Positions 1 through 10,483 of a stretch of DNA of 64,000 nucleotides are shown here, piece after piece. Origin of the DNA: Pusillimonas sp. T2. Its GTDB lineage: Bacteria > Pseudomonadota > Gammaproteobacteria > Burkholderiales > Burkholderiaceae_B. The notes beneath the pieces were generated by a model. The model was not told the origin of the DNA, ran no database searches, and saw nothing but the letters and a program-made list of their open reading frames with translations. The first letter of the stretch is position 1. Every line of letters starts with the position of its first letter. The translations under genes and the position numbers were made by a program. The DNA is taken from contig NZ_NIQA01000009.1 of assembly GCF_002236805.1 (NCBI RefSeq), positions 62,001-126,000 of the forward strand. The letters run 5' to 3'.

Positions 1-363
1 GAGCATGCTCGCGAGCAGGTGTCGCAGCAAATGGCTGCCAATATTGGGTTGTCGGTACTGGCGGCAGTTACCGGTAGTCAGGCCTCGGCCGACCTGGGCG
101 GGGCACTTACCAATGTCATGTTTACTTTGCCCAACAGCCGTACCCACGAAATCGAGGCTGACCGTATGGGCGTTGAGCTGGCCGCGCGTGCCGGCTACGA
201 CCCATATGCAGCGGTTACCTTGTGGCAAAAAATGTCGGTGGTAAGCGGCGGGGCGGGGCAGCCTGAATTCTTATCAACGCACCCGTCGGCCGACACGCGC
301 ATCGCCGATTTGCAAAACATTGCTGCGCAAATGATGCCGTTGTATCAGCAAAGCCGCCGCTAG
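1..363 (+). CDS. M48 family metallopeptidase, C-terminal part (5' end outside window)
   Basis: The reading frame is open from base 1, so the gene begins upstream. The visible 120 residues match the C-terminal third of M48 peptidases. They start just after where the HExxH zinc site would be, with [11 protein letters not shown], then carry the third zinc ligand region [20 protein letters not shown] and the closing [15 protein letters not shown] motif. Members are periplasmic or membrane-associated proteases such as BepA/LoiP, often with a role in outer-membrane quality control. The catalytic HExxH itself is not in the window. Family call is secure; the exact member is not. Confidence 0.85.
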   Translation, partial: EHAREQVSQQMAANIGLSVLAAVTGSQASADLGGALTNVMFTLPNSRTHEIEADRMGVELAARAGYDPYAAVTLWQKMSVVSGGAGQPEFLSTHPSADTRIADLQNIAAQMMPLYQQSRR

Positions 364-397
364 GCTGGTACTGCTTATACCAGTATATCTACTGCAC

Positions 398-427
398 TTG
401 TACTAGCTTTCTGCGCTGTCATAATAA
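398..427 (+). promoter_or_regulatory. candidate sigma-70 promoter for leuC
   Basis: TTGTAC at 398-403 is followed after 16 bases by CATAAT at 420-425 (or after 18 by TAATAA). It lies about 40 bases before the leuC ATG. A short inverted repeat CTGGTA/TACCAG (365-383) sits just upstream, directly after the preceding stop codon. Inferred from hexamer similarity only. Confidence 0.35.
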
Positions 428-464
428 ACGCGTAGCCTTCTTCAAATTACTCAAGAGTCTAGTC

Positions 465-1865
465 ATGGCCCAAACACTGTACGACAAATTATGGTCTGCA
501 CACGTTGTGCACGAAGAAACCGACGGCACCTGTCTGCTGTACATCGACCGACAGTTGTTGCACGAAGTCACCAGTCCCCAGGCTTTCGAAGGCCTGGAAC
601 TGACCAGCCGCAAACCTTGGCGTATCAGCGCCAACTTGGCCGTGGCCGACCACAACGTGCCCACTGCCGGGCGCGACCAGGGTATTAAAGACGACATTTC
701 TCGTCTGCAAGTCGAGACGCTGGACAAAAACTGCGAAACCTTTGGCATTACTGAATTTCGCATGACTGACCTGCGCCAGGGTATCGTGCACGTGATTGGA
801 CCCGAGCAGGGTGCCACGTTGCCCGGCATGACGGTGGTCTGTGGCGACTCACACACCAGCACGCACGGCGCGATTGGCGCCCTGGCGTTTGGTATTGGTA
901 CGTCAGAAGTCGAGCACGTGCTGGCCACGCAAACCTTGCTCATGAAAAAGAGCAAGAACATGCTGATCAAGGTCGAGGGCGAATTGCCGCGCGGCTGTAC
1001 CGCCAAAGACCTCGTGCTGTATGTCATTGGGCAAATCGGTACGGCCGGTGCTACGGGTTATGCCATCGAGTTCGGTGGTAGCGCCGTGCGCAGCCTGTCT
1101 ATCGAAGGCCGCATGACAGTCTGTAATATGGCCATCGAGGCCGGTGCCCGTTCGGGTATGGTCGCTGTCGACGACAAAACCATCGAATATTTCCGTGGCC
1201 GTCCTTATGCCCCCAAAGGCGAACAGTGGGATCAGGCCGTTACCTACTGGAAAACATTGCACAGCGATGAAGGCGCGCATTTCGATCGCGTGGTTGAATT
1301 GAAAGCGGCTGATATTCAGCCCCAGGTAACCTGGGGTACGTCGCCAGAAATGGTGTTGCCCGTCGACGGCCGCGTCCCCGATCCGGCGCTCGAGTCCGAT
1401 CCTGTGCGTCGCAGCGGTATCGAGGGTGCGCTTAAGTATATGGGGCTCGAACCTAATACGCCCATCACCGAAATTCGCCCCGATGTCGTCTTCATCGGGT
1501 CGTGCACCAACTCGCGCATCGAAGACATGCGCGAAGCGGCGGCGGTTGTGCGCGGCAAGCGTGTTGCCGCCAACATCAAGCAGGCGCTGGTGGTGCCAGG
1601 TTCGGGGCTGGTCAAAGCCCAGGCCGAACAAGAAGGCCTCGATAAAATTTTTATCGAAGCCGGCTTCGAATGGCGCGACCCGGGTTGCTCGATGTGTCTG
1701 GCCATGAATGCCGACCGTCTCGAGCCGGGCGAGCGTTGTGCGTCAACTTCAAACCGTAACTTCGAAGGGCGTCAGGGGCAGGGCGGTCGTACCCACCTGG
1801 TCAGCCCGGCCATGGCAGCTGCTGCGGCGGTAGCCGGCCATTTCGTCGACGTTCGCGCTATTTAA
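465..1865 (+). CDS. leuC: 3-isopropylmalate dehydratase large subunit LeuC
   Basis: Large subunit of isopropylmalate isomerase, which converts 2- to 3-isopropylmalate in leucine biosynthesis, in the cytoplasm with LeuD. The 466 residues show the aconitase-family signature: [19 protein letters not shown] near residue 125, the iron-sulfur cysteine in [13 protein letters not shown] near 345, and the paired cysteines in [11 protein letters not shown] near 405, followed by [12 protein letters not shown]. Length is normal for bacterial LeuC. leuD follows after 12 bases and then leuB, so the three form one leucine operon. The start at 465 is the first ATG after the upstream stop and gives a standard N-terminus, [10 protein letters not shown]. 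Confidence 0.97.
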   Translation: MAQTLYDKLWSAHVVHEETDGTCLLYIDRQLLHEVTSPQAFEGLELTSRKPWRISANLAVADHNVPTAGRDQGIKDDISRLQVETLDKNCETFGITEFRMTDLRQGIVHVIGPEQGATLPGMTVVCGDSHTSTHGAIGALAFGIGTSEVEHVLATQTLLMKKSKNMLIKVEGELPRGCTAKDLVLYVIGQIGTAGATGYAIEFGGSAVRSLSIEGRMTVCNMAIEAGARSGMVAVDDKTIEYFRGRPYAPKGEQWDQAVTYWKTLHSDEGAHFDRVVELKAADIQPQVTWGTSPEMVLPVDGRVPDPALESDPVRRSGIEGALKYMGLEPNTPITEIRPDVVFIGSCTNSRIEDMREAAAVVRGKRVAANIKQALVVPGSGLVKAQAEQEGLDKIFIEAGFEWRDPGCSMCLAMNADRLEPGERCASTSNRNFEGRQGQGGRTHLVSPAMAAAAAVAGHFVDVRAI

Positions 1866-1877
1866 AAGAGGTTATCC

Positions 1878-2528
1878 ATGCAAGCATTTACTACTCATCA
1901 AGGTCTGGTGGCACCTCTCGACCGCGAAAACGTCGATACCGACTTGATCATGCCCAAGCAGTTTCTCAAGTCGATCAAGCGTACGGGTTTTGGCCCGAAC
2001 TTGTTCGATACCTTGCGTTATCTTGACCATGGCGAACCCGGCATGGACAACAGCAAGCGGCCTTTAAATCCCGATTTCGTGCTTAATCAAGAACGTTATC
2101 AGGGCGCTTCAGTTTTGCTGGCGCGTAAAAACTTTGGTTGCGGCTCCAGCCGCGAGCATGCTCCCTGGGCCTTGCTGCAGTTTGGCTTCAGGGCGATTTT
2201 GGCCCCTTCGTTTGCAGATATTTTCTTCAATAACTGCTTCAAGAACGGCTTGCTGCCCATCGTCTTGCCCGAAGCCGAAATTTCCCGCCTGTTTGACGAC
2301 GTCAACGCCAAGCCGGGTTATCGTTTAAGCATCGACCTGGACGCGCAAAAAATCGTCACTGACGACGGGCGTGAACTGTCTTTCGATATCGAGCCTTTCC
2401 GTAAGCATTGCTTGTTGAGCGGCTTGGATGACATCGGCATGACCTTGCAAAAGGCCGACAAAATCAAGGCGTTCGAAGCTGAACGTCTGGCACGTCATCC
2501 CTGGCTTGTGGGTCAGCCCGGGGCCTGA
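1878..2528 (+). CDS. leuD: 3-isopropylmalate dehydratase small subunit LeuD
   Basis: Small swivel-domain subunit that partners LeuC in isopropylmalate isomerisation. The 216 residues include the N-terminal [16 protein letters not shown] motif and the signature [15 protein letters not shown] near residue 93, both characteristic of LeuD. An AGAGG ribosome-binding sequence sits just before the ATG. It lies 12 bases after leuC, in the same operon. Length is normal for the proteobacterial long form of LeuD. Confidence 0.97.
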   Translation: MQAFTTHQGLVAPLDRENVDTDLIMPKQFLKSIKRTGFGPNLFDTLRYLDHGEPGMDNSKRPLNPDFVLNQERYQGASVLLARKNFGCGSSREHAPWALLQFGFRAILAPSFADIFFNNCFKNGLLPIVLPEAEISRLFDDVNAKPGYRLSIDLDAQKIVTDDGRELSFDIEPFRKHCLLSGLDDIGMTLQKADKIKAFEAERLARHPWLVGQPGA

Positions 2529-2539
2529 TCCGTCCTCTC

Positions 2540-2567
2540 AGCTTGCACGCGCATGCGTGTGCAAGCT
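2540..2567. repeat. perfect 9-bp stem-loop between leuD and leuB
   Basis: AGCTTGCAC (2540-2548) pairs with GTGCAAGCT (2559-2567) around a 10-base GC-rich loop that is itself nearly palindromic. It lies 11 bases after the leuD stop in the 130-base leuD-leuB spacer. It is not followed by a proper T-run, so it is more likely an mRNA-stability or processing hairpin than a strong terminator. Function is inferred. Confidence 0.5.
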
Positions 2568-2658
2568 TTGTTTGTGTTGTCGCCGGTTTGGCCGCAGCAC
2601 GCAGCGGCCCGCTATTGCGGGCCACGCTGTTTCTGACAATTATTTTTATAGATACGTT

Positions 2659-3735
2659 ATGACTAAGAAAATTGCGGTGTTGCCCGGTGACGGGATTGGT
2701 ACAGAAATTATTGAGCAGGCCGTGCGCGTGTTGGGCGCCCTGAAGCTGGATCTGGATCTTGAAACCCAGCCAGTGGGTGGTGCAGCTTACGATCAGTATG
2801 GTCACCCCTTGCCGCCGGTTACCCTCGAGCTGGCCAAGAAGGCCGATGCCATTTTGTTTGGTGCTGTCGGCGACTGGAAATATGACAATCTGCCGCGTGA
2901 ACACCGCCCAGAACAAGCTATTTTGGGCCTGCGCCGTGCCTTGGGGTTGTTTGCCAACTTGCGTCCTGCCATTTTGTACCCCGAACTGGCTAACGCCTCG
3001 TCGCTTAAGCCCGAAGTCGTGGCCGGGCTGGACATCCTGATCGTGCGCGAGCTGACCGGTGACATCTATTTTGGTCAGCCCCGCGGTGTACGCGAATTGT
3101 CCGATGGCCCCTTCAAGGGCGACCGTCAAGGGTTCGACACGATGCACTACGCCGAGACCGAAGTGCGCCGTATTGGCCATGTGGCTTTCCAGGCAGCACG
3201 CAAGCGCGGCAAAAAGCTGTGCAGCGTCGACAAAGCCAATGTGCTCGAAACCTCCCAGTTCTGGCGCGACATCATGATCGACGTCGCCAAAGAATACCCC
3301 GATGTCGAGCTGACACATATGTATGTTGATAATGCCGCCATGCAATTGGTGCGTGCGCCCAAGGCATTCGACGTCATCGTCACCGGTAACCTGTTTGGTG
3401 ATATTTTGTCCGACGAAGCGGCCATGCTGACGGGTTCCATTGGTATGTTGCCCTCAGCTTCGCTGAATGCGTCTAACCAGGGCTTGTACGAGCCCAGCCA
3501 TGGTTCGGCTCCCGATATTGCTGGCAAAAACATCGCCAACCCGCTGGCAACTATTTTGTCGGCCGCCATGATGCTGCGTTACTCGCTCGACGCGGCACCT
3601 CAGGCCGATCGCATCGAAGCGGCCGTGCAGAAAGTCTTGCAGCAAGGTTTGCGTACAGCCGACATCTACGAGGCAGGTACGACACGCGTTTCAACCTCTG
3701 AAATGGGCGACGCCGTACTTAAAGCGTTAGAATAG
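2659..3735 (+). CDS. leuB: 3-isopropylmalate dehydrogenase LeuB
   Basis: NAD-dependent oxidative decarboxylation of 3-isopropylmalate, the third step of leucine synthesis, in the cytoplasm. The 358-residue protein starts [17 protein letters not shown], the classical N-terminus. It contains the substrate-binding [14 protein letters not shown] near 135 and the signature [20 protein letters not shown] near 238. The open frame extends upstream to 2506 and overlaps leuD, but the family N-terminus fixes the start at 2659. It is downstream of leuC-leuD, and asd follows after 33 bases. Confidence 0.97.
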   Translation: MTKKIAVLPGDGIGTEIIEQAVRVLGALKLDLDLETQPVGGAAYDQYGHPLPPVTLELAKKADAILFGAVGDWKYDNLPREHRPEQAILGLRRALGLFANLRPAILYPELANASSLKPEVVAGLDILIVRELTGDIYFGQPRGVRELSDGPFKGDRQGFDTMHYAETEVRRIGHVAFQAARKRGKKLCSVDKANVLETSQFWRDIMIDVAKEYPDVELTHMYVDNAAMQLVRAPKAFDVIVTGNLFGDILSDEAAMLTGSIGMLPSASLNASNQGLYEPSHGSAPDIAGKNIANPLATILSAAMMLRYSLDAAPQADRIEAAVQKVLQQGLRTADIYEAGTTRVSTSEMGDAVLKALE

Positions 3736-3768
3736 AACGTTTATTTTTAACTTTCAGGTGAATTTTTT

Positions 3769-4899
3769 ATGACTCAATCAGTAGGTTTGGTCGGCTGGCG
3801 CGGCATGGTTGGTTCGGTGCTCATGCAGCGCATGCGCGACGAAAACGACTTCTCTTTGTTCCAGCCCGTTTTCTTTTCCACCAGCAATGCCGGTGGCAAA
3901 GCACCCGCCTGGGCCGATGGCGCGGGCCCGCTGCAAAATGCCTACGACATTGAAACCCTGAAAAAGCTGCCCATTATTGTGACGGCCCAAGGCGGTGACT
4001 ACACCACCGAGGTCTATCCTAAACTGCGTGCTGCAGGCTGGGATGGCGTCTGGATCGACGCGGCCAGCACCTTGCGCATGAAAGACGACGCAATCATTGT
4101 GCTCGACCCGGTCAACCGGGCGGTCATCGATGCTGCGTTGCAGCGTGGTGTTAAAAACTTTGTGGGCGGTAACTGCACGGTCAGCTGCATGCTGATGGGT
4201 CTGGCAGGTTTGTTCAACAACGACCTGGTCGACTGGATGACCAGCATGACCTACCAGGCGGCGTCTGGTGGCGGTGCGCAGCACATGCGCGAACTGCTCA
4301 CCCAGTTCGGCATCATTAACCAGTCGGTCAAATCCTTGCTCGACGATCCCGCATCGGCCATTCTCGAAATCGATCGTGGCGTTCTGCAAACACAAAAAGA
4401 CGCCGACTTGCCTCGTGACCATTTCGGTGTGCCGCTGGCGGGCAGCCTCATTCCCTGGATCGACAAAGATCTGGGTAACGGCGTGTCGCGTGAAGAATGG
4501 AAAGCCGAAGCCGAGACCAATAAAATTTTGGGTCGCGGCGAGGCTTTTGGCACCGAGCCAACGCGCATCGACGGTCTGTGCGTGCGTATCGGCGCCATGC
4601 GCTGCCATAGCCAGGCGCTTACGCTGCACCTCAAGCGTGATGTCCCGCTCGACGAAATCACCGACATCATTCGCGAGGGTTCCAAATGGGCCAAGGTCAT
4701 TCCTAACGAGCGCGAAGCCACCATGCAGGGGCTGACGCCTGTGGCTGTTACAGGTACACTCGACATTCCTGTAGGCCGTCTGCGCAAGATGTCGATGGGG
4801 CCGCAGTACCTTAGCGCCTTCACCGTTGGCGATCAGCTGTTGTGGGGTGCTGCCGAGCCGCTGCGTCGCATGCTGCGCATCACTTTGGGCGAACTCTAA
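3769..4899 (+). CDS. asd: aspartate-semialdehyde dehydrogenase Asd
   Basis: Reduces aspartyl phosphate to aspartate semialdehyde, the branch point to lysine/diaminopimelate, threonine and methionine. The 376-residue sequence begins [19 protein letters not shown], with the NADP-binding GxxGxVG motif. It carries the catalytic cysteine in [15 protein letters not shown] near residue 135. The C-terminal [19 protein letters not shown] is typical of the gram-negative subclass. An AGGTG ribosome-binding sequence lies upstream. The next gene begins one base after the stop. Confidence 0.97.
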   Translation: MTQSVGLVGWRGMVGSVLMQRMRDENDFSLFQPVFFSTSNAGGKAPAWADGAGPLQNAYDIETLKKLPIIVTAQGGDYTTEVYPKLRAAGWDGVWIDAASTLRMKDDAIIVLDPVNRAVIDAALQRGVKNFVGGNCTVSCMLMGLAGLFNNDLVDWMTSMTYQAASGGGAQHMRELLTQFGIINQSVKSLLDDPASAILEIDRGVLQTQKDADLPRDHFGVPLAGSLIPWIDKDLGNGVSREEWKAEAETNKILGRGEAFGTEPTRIDGLCVRIGAMRCHSQALTLHLKRDVPLDEITDIIREGSKWAKVIPNEREATMQGLTPVAVTGTLDIPVGRLRKMSMGPQYLSAFTVGDQLLWGAAEPLRRMLRITLGEL

Positions 4900-4900
4900 T

Positions 4901-6553
4901 ATGCACAAATCTCATCGCTGGGCTGTAAACAAGTTGTCTTTACGTGTGGTGTCTGCGGTTATTTTGGCCGCCGCGTCGTTCAGCACTTCAGTTCATGCGA
5001 TGAGTTTCGGGCATTCGCGCCTGTTGTCGTCAACAGGCCAGCCCTTACGTGTCCAGGTGCCGGTGCACAACCTTACGCCCGACGATATCCAGTCGTTATC
5101 GGTTGTGGTGGCGCCGGCGTCAGCCTGGCAGCAGGCCGGTTTGACGCCGCCCGTCGATTTATCCTCCATGCAAGTGGGGTTGGTCGACGGTATGCGGGCC
5201 GGGTCTCGCACCATCACGGTTAGCTCGGCGCAACCTTTGTCGGCCAATGTGGCCGACCTCCTGCTCGTCGTGCGTTCTGCGTCCGGCCAGCAGCAACATC
5301 AGGTCAGCTTGCTGGCGCCTACCGACATGCAAGTGGTTCGCGCTGCACAGTCTCAGGCGCCTATCATGTCGTCATCGGGTGTTGGCAGCCCGCCGCAAGT
5401 GCAGGGCGAAAGCCGCCCGGCTATCCAGGTGCGTCAGGGCGACACCCTGTTCTCGCTGGCGCGTCGTCACGCCGTGCCTGGCGTGTCGTTGTATCAATGG
5501 ATGGTCGCGGTGCAGTTGGCTAACCCCAATGCATTCATCAGCGATAACGTCAACCTGGTCAAGGCAGGTGCGTCGCTCGTCGTACCCGACCAAGCCGCAC
5601 TAACCGCACTTACCGACGCGCAGGCGCGTCGCGTGTTCCAGCAACATGCGGCGGCATTTGCACAATATCGGCAACGGCTGGCACGTCAAACCGGCGCGTC
5701 GTTGCAGTCTGGTGCAACCGACCGCGGTGGCGTTTCACCAGCGGCCAATACGTCGTCCTCAATGTCAAGCACGCCGCAAAGTGCGGCCGACAAGCTCGTT
5801 TTGGCTTCGGCGCAAACGGCGTCTGGCGCACCCGCCGCCGACGACGCGCGCGTGGCTACTCAGAAAAACACTGAAGAGGCTCGTGAGCGTATCGCCGACC
5901 TCGAAGAAAACGTTAAAACCCTGAACCAAGCTTTGCAACAGCAGGGGCCGGCGGCGACTGAAGCTGTCGCCGATGGCGTCTCGGCTTTAGCAGAAGCTGT
6001 TGGGCAAGTGGCGCAAACGGCGTCTAATCTTGCATCTGGCGCCGATACCGGTGCAGCTGCAACGACCGCCGGTGCATCCGCGCAAGCGGGTTCCGCATCG
6101 TCTGCAACGACAGGGGCCGGAGCAACAACCGCCGCTAACGGCGCCACCGGGGCTACGGCCGCCGGTGGTGCTGCCACCGAAACCGTCGCTGGCGCATCAA
6201 CGGCGGGCGCAACAGGTTCGGGCGTGTCCGTAACCGCTGCGTCGGCCGGTTCAACCTCAATGCCGGGCGCGTCGTCGCCGGGCGCAAACAGTGCTTCATC
6301 CGATGCCTCATCGGCGTCTTCCTCACCTTCCAAGGCTGTCACTCCTGTGTCGTGGTTTCAAGATAATTTGCTGGTCATCATTACCGGCATCCTGGCAATT
6401 ATTGTGCTTGTTGTTGCGTGGTTGTTGCGTCGCGTGGGTCGCGCCGACGACTCGACCGACTCCGGTATTACCGAAGACATGGTGCGTGAGCGTCTTCAGG
6501 GCATCAACCTTGATCTCGACGACGACAACCAGAAACCCGGAACGCGTACGTAA
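4901..6553 (+). CDS. fimV: FimV-like LysM-domain inner-membrane protein (short form)
   Basis: Polar hub protein that in pseudomonads binds peptidoglycan and organises type IV pili and type II secretion. The 550 residues run as follows: a signal peptide ending near VHA (33); the conserved FimV N-terminal domain ([15 protein letters not shown] onward); a LysM motif at about 175-230 ([16 protein letters not shown]); a short coiled coil near 318-345; a long Ala/Thr/Ser/Gly-rich stretch; one membrane helix near 486-512; and a short acidic tail. It is shorter than classical FimV because the large cytoplasmic TPR part is missing, although the tail [13 protein letters not shown] resembles the FimV C-terminal motif. 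The ATG at 4901 is chosen because it gives a proper signal peptide; the longer frame overlaps asd. The position between asd and truA is conserved in betaproteobacteria. Confidence 0.85.
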   Translation: MHKSHRWAVNKLSLRVVSAVILAAASFSTSVHAMSFGHSRLLSSTGQPLRVQVPVHNLTPDDIQSLSVVVAPASAWQQAGLTPPVDLSSMQVGLVDGMRAGSRTITVSSAQPLSANVADLLLVVRSASGQQQHQVSLLAPTDMQVVRAAQSQAPIMSSSGVGSPPQVQGESRPAIQVRQGDTLFSLARRHAVPGVSLYQWMVAVQLANPNAFISDNVNLVKAGASLVVPDQAALTALTDAQARRVFQQHAAAFAQYRQRLARQTGASLQSGATDRGGVSPAANTSSSMSSTPQSAADKLVLASAQTASGAPAADDARVATQKNTEEARERIADLEENVKTLNQALQQQGPAATEAVADGVSALAEAVGQVAQTASNLASGADTGAAATTAGASAQAGSASSATTGAGATTAANGATGATAAGGAATETVAGASTAGATGSGVSVTAASAGSTSMPGASSPGANSASSDASSASSSPSKAVTPVSWFQDNLLVIITGILAIIVLVVAWLLRRVGRADDSTDSGITEDMVRERLQGINLDLDDDNQKPGTRT

Positions 6554-6558
6554 GTCTT

Positions 6559-7383
6559 ATGCCTCGTATTGCATTGGGCCTGGCCTACGATGGTGCGCCC
6601 TGGCGCGGTTGGCAAACACAACCCGACGGACAGACCATACAAGACGAGCTGCATAAGGCACTGCTGTCGTTTACTACCCAGCCTATAGAAACCGTCTGCG
6701 CGGGCCGAACCGATGCGGGCGTGCATGCGGTTGGACAGGTTGTTCACCTCGATACCTCGGTAGAGCGCAAGCTTGAATCTTGGGTGAGGGGGTTGAACAC
6801 GTTGCTGCCCGACAGCATCGCAGTGCAGTGGGCCGCTCATGTGCCCGACGATTTCCATGCGCGCTTTTCTGCTACGGCTCGAACCTATGTATACGTGCTT
6901 CGTAACAGCCGTGTACGCTCACCATTGACCCGGTCCCGGGCGGGTTGGGCTTATCAGCCGCTAGATCTTCACGCCATGCGCAATGCCGCAGCCCGTCTTT
7001 TGGGCGAGCACGATTTCAGCAGTTTCAGGTCTTCTCAGTGCCAGGCGGCCAGCCCTGTGCGTACCCTTGAAATCGCCGACATCCAGCAGCATGGCGAGTT
7101 TTTCATCTTTACCTTCAAGGCGAATGCGTTCTTGCATCATATGGTGCGCAACCTGATGGGGACCTTGCTTTACGTGGGTTTAGGCCGACAGCCTGCGTCA
7201 TGGGTCGATACATTGCTTGCCGAGCGTGATCGTCGTTTGGCCGCGCCTACGTTTGCCGCCAATGGCTTGTATTTTGCGCGTGTCGATTATCCGGCTCATT
7301 TCGGGTTGCCAATTGTCGATGCGCACAAAAATTTTATCGATCATCTGGGGCTGGCGGGCTCGGGTTTACAGCCCCTTTTTTAA
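6559..7383 (+). CDS. truA: tRNA pseudouridine(38-40) synthase TruA
   Basis: Isomerises uridines 38-40 in the anticodon stem of many tRNAs. The 274-residue protein has the N-terminal [19 protein letters not shown], the catalytic aspartate in [15 protein letters not shown] near residue 55, and the C-terminal [19 protein letters not shown] motif. All are standard for TruA. It starts five bases after the fimV stop, so it is probably cotranscribed. In related genomes trpF usually follows directly; here a TRAP permease pair intervenes. Confidence 0.96.
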   Translation: MPRIALGLAYDGAPWRGWQTQPDGQTIQDELHKALLSFTTQPIETVCAGRTDAGVHAVGQVVHLDTSVERKLESWVRGLNTLLPDSIAVQWAAHVPDDFHARFSATARTYVYVLRNSRVRSPLTRSRAGWAYQPLDLHAMRNAAARLLGEHDFSSFRSSQCQAASPVRTLEIADIQQHGEFFIFTFKANAFLHHMVRNLMGTLLYVGLGRQPASWVDTLLAERDRRLAAPTFAANGLYFARVDYPAHFGLPIVDAHKNFIDHLGLAGSGLQPLF

Positions 7384-7510
7384 CAGTTGCAGGCGTGCTG
7401 TTCATGGAGCAGGCCGTAAGGCAAGCACGCCGGGATAATGCCGCGACTACGTCCGGCGCGTTAGAATCTGTCTCAGCGTTTCCCGAATATTTCTTTTTCA
7501 AGTCAATTCC

Positions 7511-8107
7511 ATGACCTTTTTACTCTCAGTGGCGCGCGCAATCGATGCGCTTAATCGCCTGGTAGGGCGGGTCGTTATCTGGCTGACATTGGTCGTGGTG
7601 ATCATCAGCGCGGGTAACGCCGTGGTGCGAAAGGCGTTTCATGTCAGTTCCAACGCCTGGCTCGAGTTGCAGTGGTATTTGTTTGGCGCCATTTTTTTGC
7701 TGGCGGCCGGGTACACCTTTTTGTGCAACGAGCACGTTCGCGTTGACATCTTGTCGCAAAAATTATCCCGTCGCACCCAAGTCAAAATTGATATTTTCGG
7801 CGTTCTGTTTTTCATGCTGCCCGCCTGCCTGCTTATTTTCTTGTTGTCCATTCCCATGTTTGTCGATTCGTTCGTGCTCAACGAACAATCGTCAAACACA
7901 GGTGGATTGATCCGTTGGCCGGCGAAGCTGTTGATACCGGTGGGTTTTGGCCTGCTTGCGCTTGCAGGCGTATCGCATTTAATTAAATGCGTGGGTTTCT
8001 TGCGTGGCCAGTGCGATGACCCCATGCTGGTACAAAAAGACGATGACATGACGCTGGTAGACGGTGTGCATGCCGAAAACCTGAATGGCACCGGAGTCAA
8101 ACCATGA
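7511..8107 (+). CDS. TRAP transporter small permease (DctQ family)
   Basis: Four-helix membrane subunit of a tripartite ATP-independent periplasmic transporter, which imports organic acids with a sodium gradient. The 198 residues show hydrophobic segments at about 14-36, 48-70, 90-115 and 133-155 and the family motif NAWLELQWYLFGAIFLL. It resembles the subclass that pairs with large DctM proteins of the mannitol/chloroaromatic type. Its stop overlaps the next start (ATGA at 8104). No DctP-type binding-protein gene is adjacent, so the substrate cannot be predicted from context. Confidence 0.9.
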   Translation: MTFLLSVARAIDALNRLVGRVVIWLTLVVVIISAGNAVVRKAFHVSSNAWLELQWYLFGAIFLLAAGYTFLCNEHVRVDILSQKLSRRTQVKIDIFGVLFFMLPACLLIFLLSIPMFVDSFVLNEQSSNTGGLIRWPAKLLIPVGFGLLALAGVSHLIKCVGFLRGQCDDPMLVQKDDDMTLVDGVHAENLNGTGVKP

Positions 8108-9783
8108 TGTTTCTGGTTGAGAACCTCGCGCCCATCATGTTCTTTAACTTGGTGGTGTTTTTGCTGCTGGGGTTTCCCGTCGCGTTCGGGCTTGCGGCTA
8201 TCGGCATTTTGTACGGTTTGTTGGCGGTCGAGTTGGGTATGATTCAGCCCGCTTTGTTTCAGGCCTTGCCCCAGCGCGTTTTTGGTATTGTGGCCAACGA
8301 TACCCTGCTGGCGGTACCATTTTTCACCCTGATGGGGCTGATCCTCGAACGATCCGGCATGGCTGAAGACTTGCTCGAAACCATCGGCCAGTTGTTCGGT
8401 CCGATTCGTGGCGGTTTGGCCATCGCTGTGGTGCTGGTGGGTGCGATGCTGGCCGCGACAACCGGTGTGGTGTCGGCTTCCGTCATTTCAATGGGCCTTA
8501 TTTCTCTGCCCATTATGTTGCGCTACGGGTACGACAGGCGGCTGGCCACCGGCGTCATTGCCGCTTCGGGTACGTTGTCGCAAATTATTCCGCCATCGCT
8601 CGTGTTGATTATTCTGGCCGATCAATTGGGTCGCTCTATCGGCGACATGTACCGTGGCGCCATGTTGCCCGGCTTGTTGCTTACCGGTGCCTATATTGCT
8701 TACGTCATTATTGTCAGTTTGCTCAAGCCTTCAGCCGCGCCTGCCTTGCCGCCCGAGGCCAGGGTGTATGTCGAACCCAACGGGCGACGCGGTTTGCGGT
8801 CGCTGTCTGTTCTTGTGCTGTTATCGGCAGCGGCCGCTTACTTTGCCACGCAGCATTATTTTGCCGACCGTACCGACGTGCCCTTTGACGAGAAGGTTGT
8901 CATTGTGTTGTTGGCGGGCGGGCTGACGGCCTGGGTAATTGCGCTGCTTAATAAAGGGCTCAAGCTGGGCTGGTTATCGCAAATCGCCGAGCGGGTCACG
9001 TTTGTCATGATCCCGCCGCTGTTTCTTATTTTTTTGGTGTTGGGCACAATTTTTATTGGCTTGGCCACGCCAACCGAAGGCGGCGCCATGGGGGCCGTGG
9101 GGGCTTTACTCATGGCGCTTGCGCGCCGCCGCCTTACGCTAAAGCTATTGAAGCAAGCGATGGAAACCACCACGCGCCTGTCGTGTTTTGTGGTGTTCAT
9201 ACTGGTCGGTTCGACTATCTTCAGTTTGAGCTTCCGCGGCATTAACGGCGACTTGTGGGTTGAGCACTTGCTGGCCGGGTTACCCGGCGGCCAGTGGGGC
9301 TTTCTTATCGTTGTTAGTGTTTTGACGTTCGTGCTGGCGTTCTTTCTCGACTTTTTCGAGTTGGCCTTTATTATTGTGCCGCTTCTGGGGCCTGTCGCCG
9401 ACAAAATGGGCATAGACCTGATCTGGTTCGGTGTATTGTTGGCCGTCAATATGCAAACGTCGTTTGTGCACCCGCCGTTTGGTTTTGCCTTGTTCTATCT
9501 GCGGTCGGTCGCGCCTAAGTCCGACTATATCGACCGCGTCACCGGGCAGCGGGTGGCCAAGGTCACCACCGGCGAAATTTATTGGGGCTCCATCCCGTTC
9601 ATCGTAATTCAGTTGCTGATGGTGGCGGCTGTATTGGTGTTCCCGGGCATGGTGACGCATTACAAGTCAAATGCGCCTGTGCAAGACGCCGCTACCGTCG
9701 ACCTGCAAGGCGCCAACTATGGCACCGATTATGGTGGGTACAACGCTGAAGGCACGCCGGATGCGGCCGCCGCTTTTCAGTAA
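8104..9783 (+). CDS. TRAP transporter large permease (DctM family, extended form)
   Basis: Large membrane subunit that carries the transport path of a TRAP transporter. It is 559 residues, clearly longer than the common form of about 430. The extra part is a central segment (about 205-290, with YVEPNGRRGLRSLSVLV and a soluble stretch) seen in the mannitol/chloroaromatic subclass. Recognisable motifs are GVVSASVISMGLISLPIML and SGTLSQIIPPSLVLIILAD near 150-185 and FVHPPFGFALFYLRSVAP near 457. It is translationally coupled to the small permease by an ATGA overlap. The missing periplasmic binding protein must be encoded elsewhere. Confidence 0.92.
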   Translation: MMFLVENLAPIMFFNLVVFLLLGFPVAFGLAAIGILYGLLAVELGMIQPALFQALPQRVFGIVANDTLLAVPFFTLMGLILERSGMAEDLLETIGQLFGPIRGGLAIAVVLVGAMLAATTGVVSASVISMGLISLPIMLRYGYDRRLATGVIAASGTLSQIIPPSLVLIILADQLGRSIGDMYRGAMLPGLLLTGAYIAYVIIVSLLKPSAAPALPPEARVYVEPNGRRGLRSLSVLVLLSAAAAYFATQHYFADRTDVPFDEKVVIVLLAGGLTAWVIALLNKGLKLGWLSQIAERVTFVMIPPLFLIFLVLGTIFIGLATPTEGGAMGAVGALLMALARRRLTLKLLKQAMETTTRLSCFVVFILVGSTIFSLSFRGINGDLWVEHLLAGLPGGQWGFLIVVSVLTFVLAFFLDFFELAFIIVPLLGPVADKMGIDLIWFGVLLAVNMQTSFVHPPFGFALFYLRSVAPKSDYIDRVTGQRVAKVTTGEIYWGSIPFIVIQLLMVAAVLVFPGMVTHYKSNAPVQDAATVDLQGANYGTDYGGYNAEGTPDAAAAFQ

Positions 9784-9808
9784 TGCCGCTTTGTTTTAAA
9801 GGCTTTTT

Positions 9809-10483
9809 ATGATGCAGTATCGAACCCGGATTAAAGTTTGCGGGTTAACGCGTAGCGAAGATGTTCACGCCACCGTGGCGGCGGGTGCCGATGCCATTGG
9901 CCTGGTGTTCTATCCAAAAAGCGCACGTTGTGTTTCCATTGATCAGGCACGTGCCCTGCGTTTGGCCGTACCCGCGCTGGTTGATGTCGTTGCCTTGTTT
10001 GTCAACGCCGATGCCGATCATGTCAACCAGGTGATCGATCAGGTTCAGCCCGATGTCCTTCAGTTTCATGGCGACGAGTCTCCTGAATACTGTCGCCAAT
10101 TCGGGCGGCGTTATATGCGTGCTTTTCGCGTGGGCGGCCCCGGGCTAGAAACTCCGCAAAAAGTTCACGCGGCGTGCTTTGAGTTCGCGGACGCATCGGC
10201 GTGGCTTTTCGACAGCTACAGCGCCGGCTATGGCGGTAGTGGGCGCAGTTTCGACTTTTCTTTGCTCGATGCCTTGCGCGCGGATCCAAACGCTCGACCC
10301 CTGGTCCTGGCCGGCGGGCTAAACGCACAGTCAGTGGCCGACGCCATGGCAAGTGTGCGCCCGTTTGCTGTAGACGTCAGTAGCGGGGTAGAGGTCTCGC
10401 CAGGCGTTAAAGCACCTGAACGTGTGGCTGAGTTTATTGCTGCCGTGGGGCAGGCCGACGCGGGGGCCCGTAGCTCTTGCTGA
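9809..10483 (+). CDS. trpF: phosphoribosylanthranilate isomerase TrpF
   Basis: Third step of tryptophan synthesis from anthranilate: an Amadori rearrangement of N-(5-phosphoribosyl)anthranilate. The 224-residue TIM barrel has the catalytic cysteine in RIKVCGLTRSEDV near residue 10, GADAIGLVFYPKSARCV, the catalytic aspartate region AWLFDSYSAGYGGSGRSFD, and the phosphate-binding LVLAGGLNAQSV and VDVSSGVEVSPGVK. It starts ATGATG; either ATG is possible. trpB and trpA, which often follow trpF in this group, are absent. The last 50 bases overlap tail-to-tail with the next minus-strand gene. Confidence 0.96.
   Translation: MMQYRTRIKVCGLTRSEDVHATVAAGADAIGLVFYPKSARCVSIDQARALRLAVPALVDVVALFVNADADHVNQVIDQVQPDVLQFHGDESPEYCRQFGRRYMRAFRVGGPGLETPQKVHAACFEFADASAWLFDSYSAGYGGSGRSFDFSLLDALRADPNARPLVLAGGLNAQSVADAMASVRPFAVDVSSGVEVSPGVKAPERVAEFIAAVGQADAGARSSC

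Noticed and set aside
2506-2658. Upstream extension of LeuB
   Set aside because: It overlaps leuD and a stem-loop; the conserved N-terminus begins at 2659.
3778-4908. 376-residue frame opposite asd
   Set aside because: Shadow of the highly biased asd coding sequence; no protein family features.
5860-6342. Ala/Val-rich minus-strand frame
   Set aside because: Shadow of the fimV low-complexity region.
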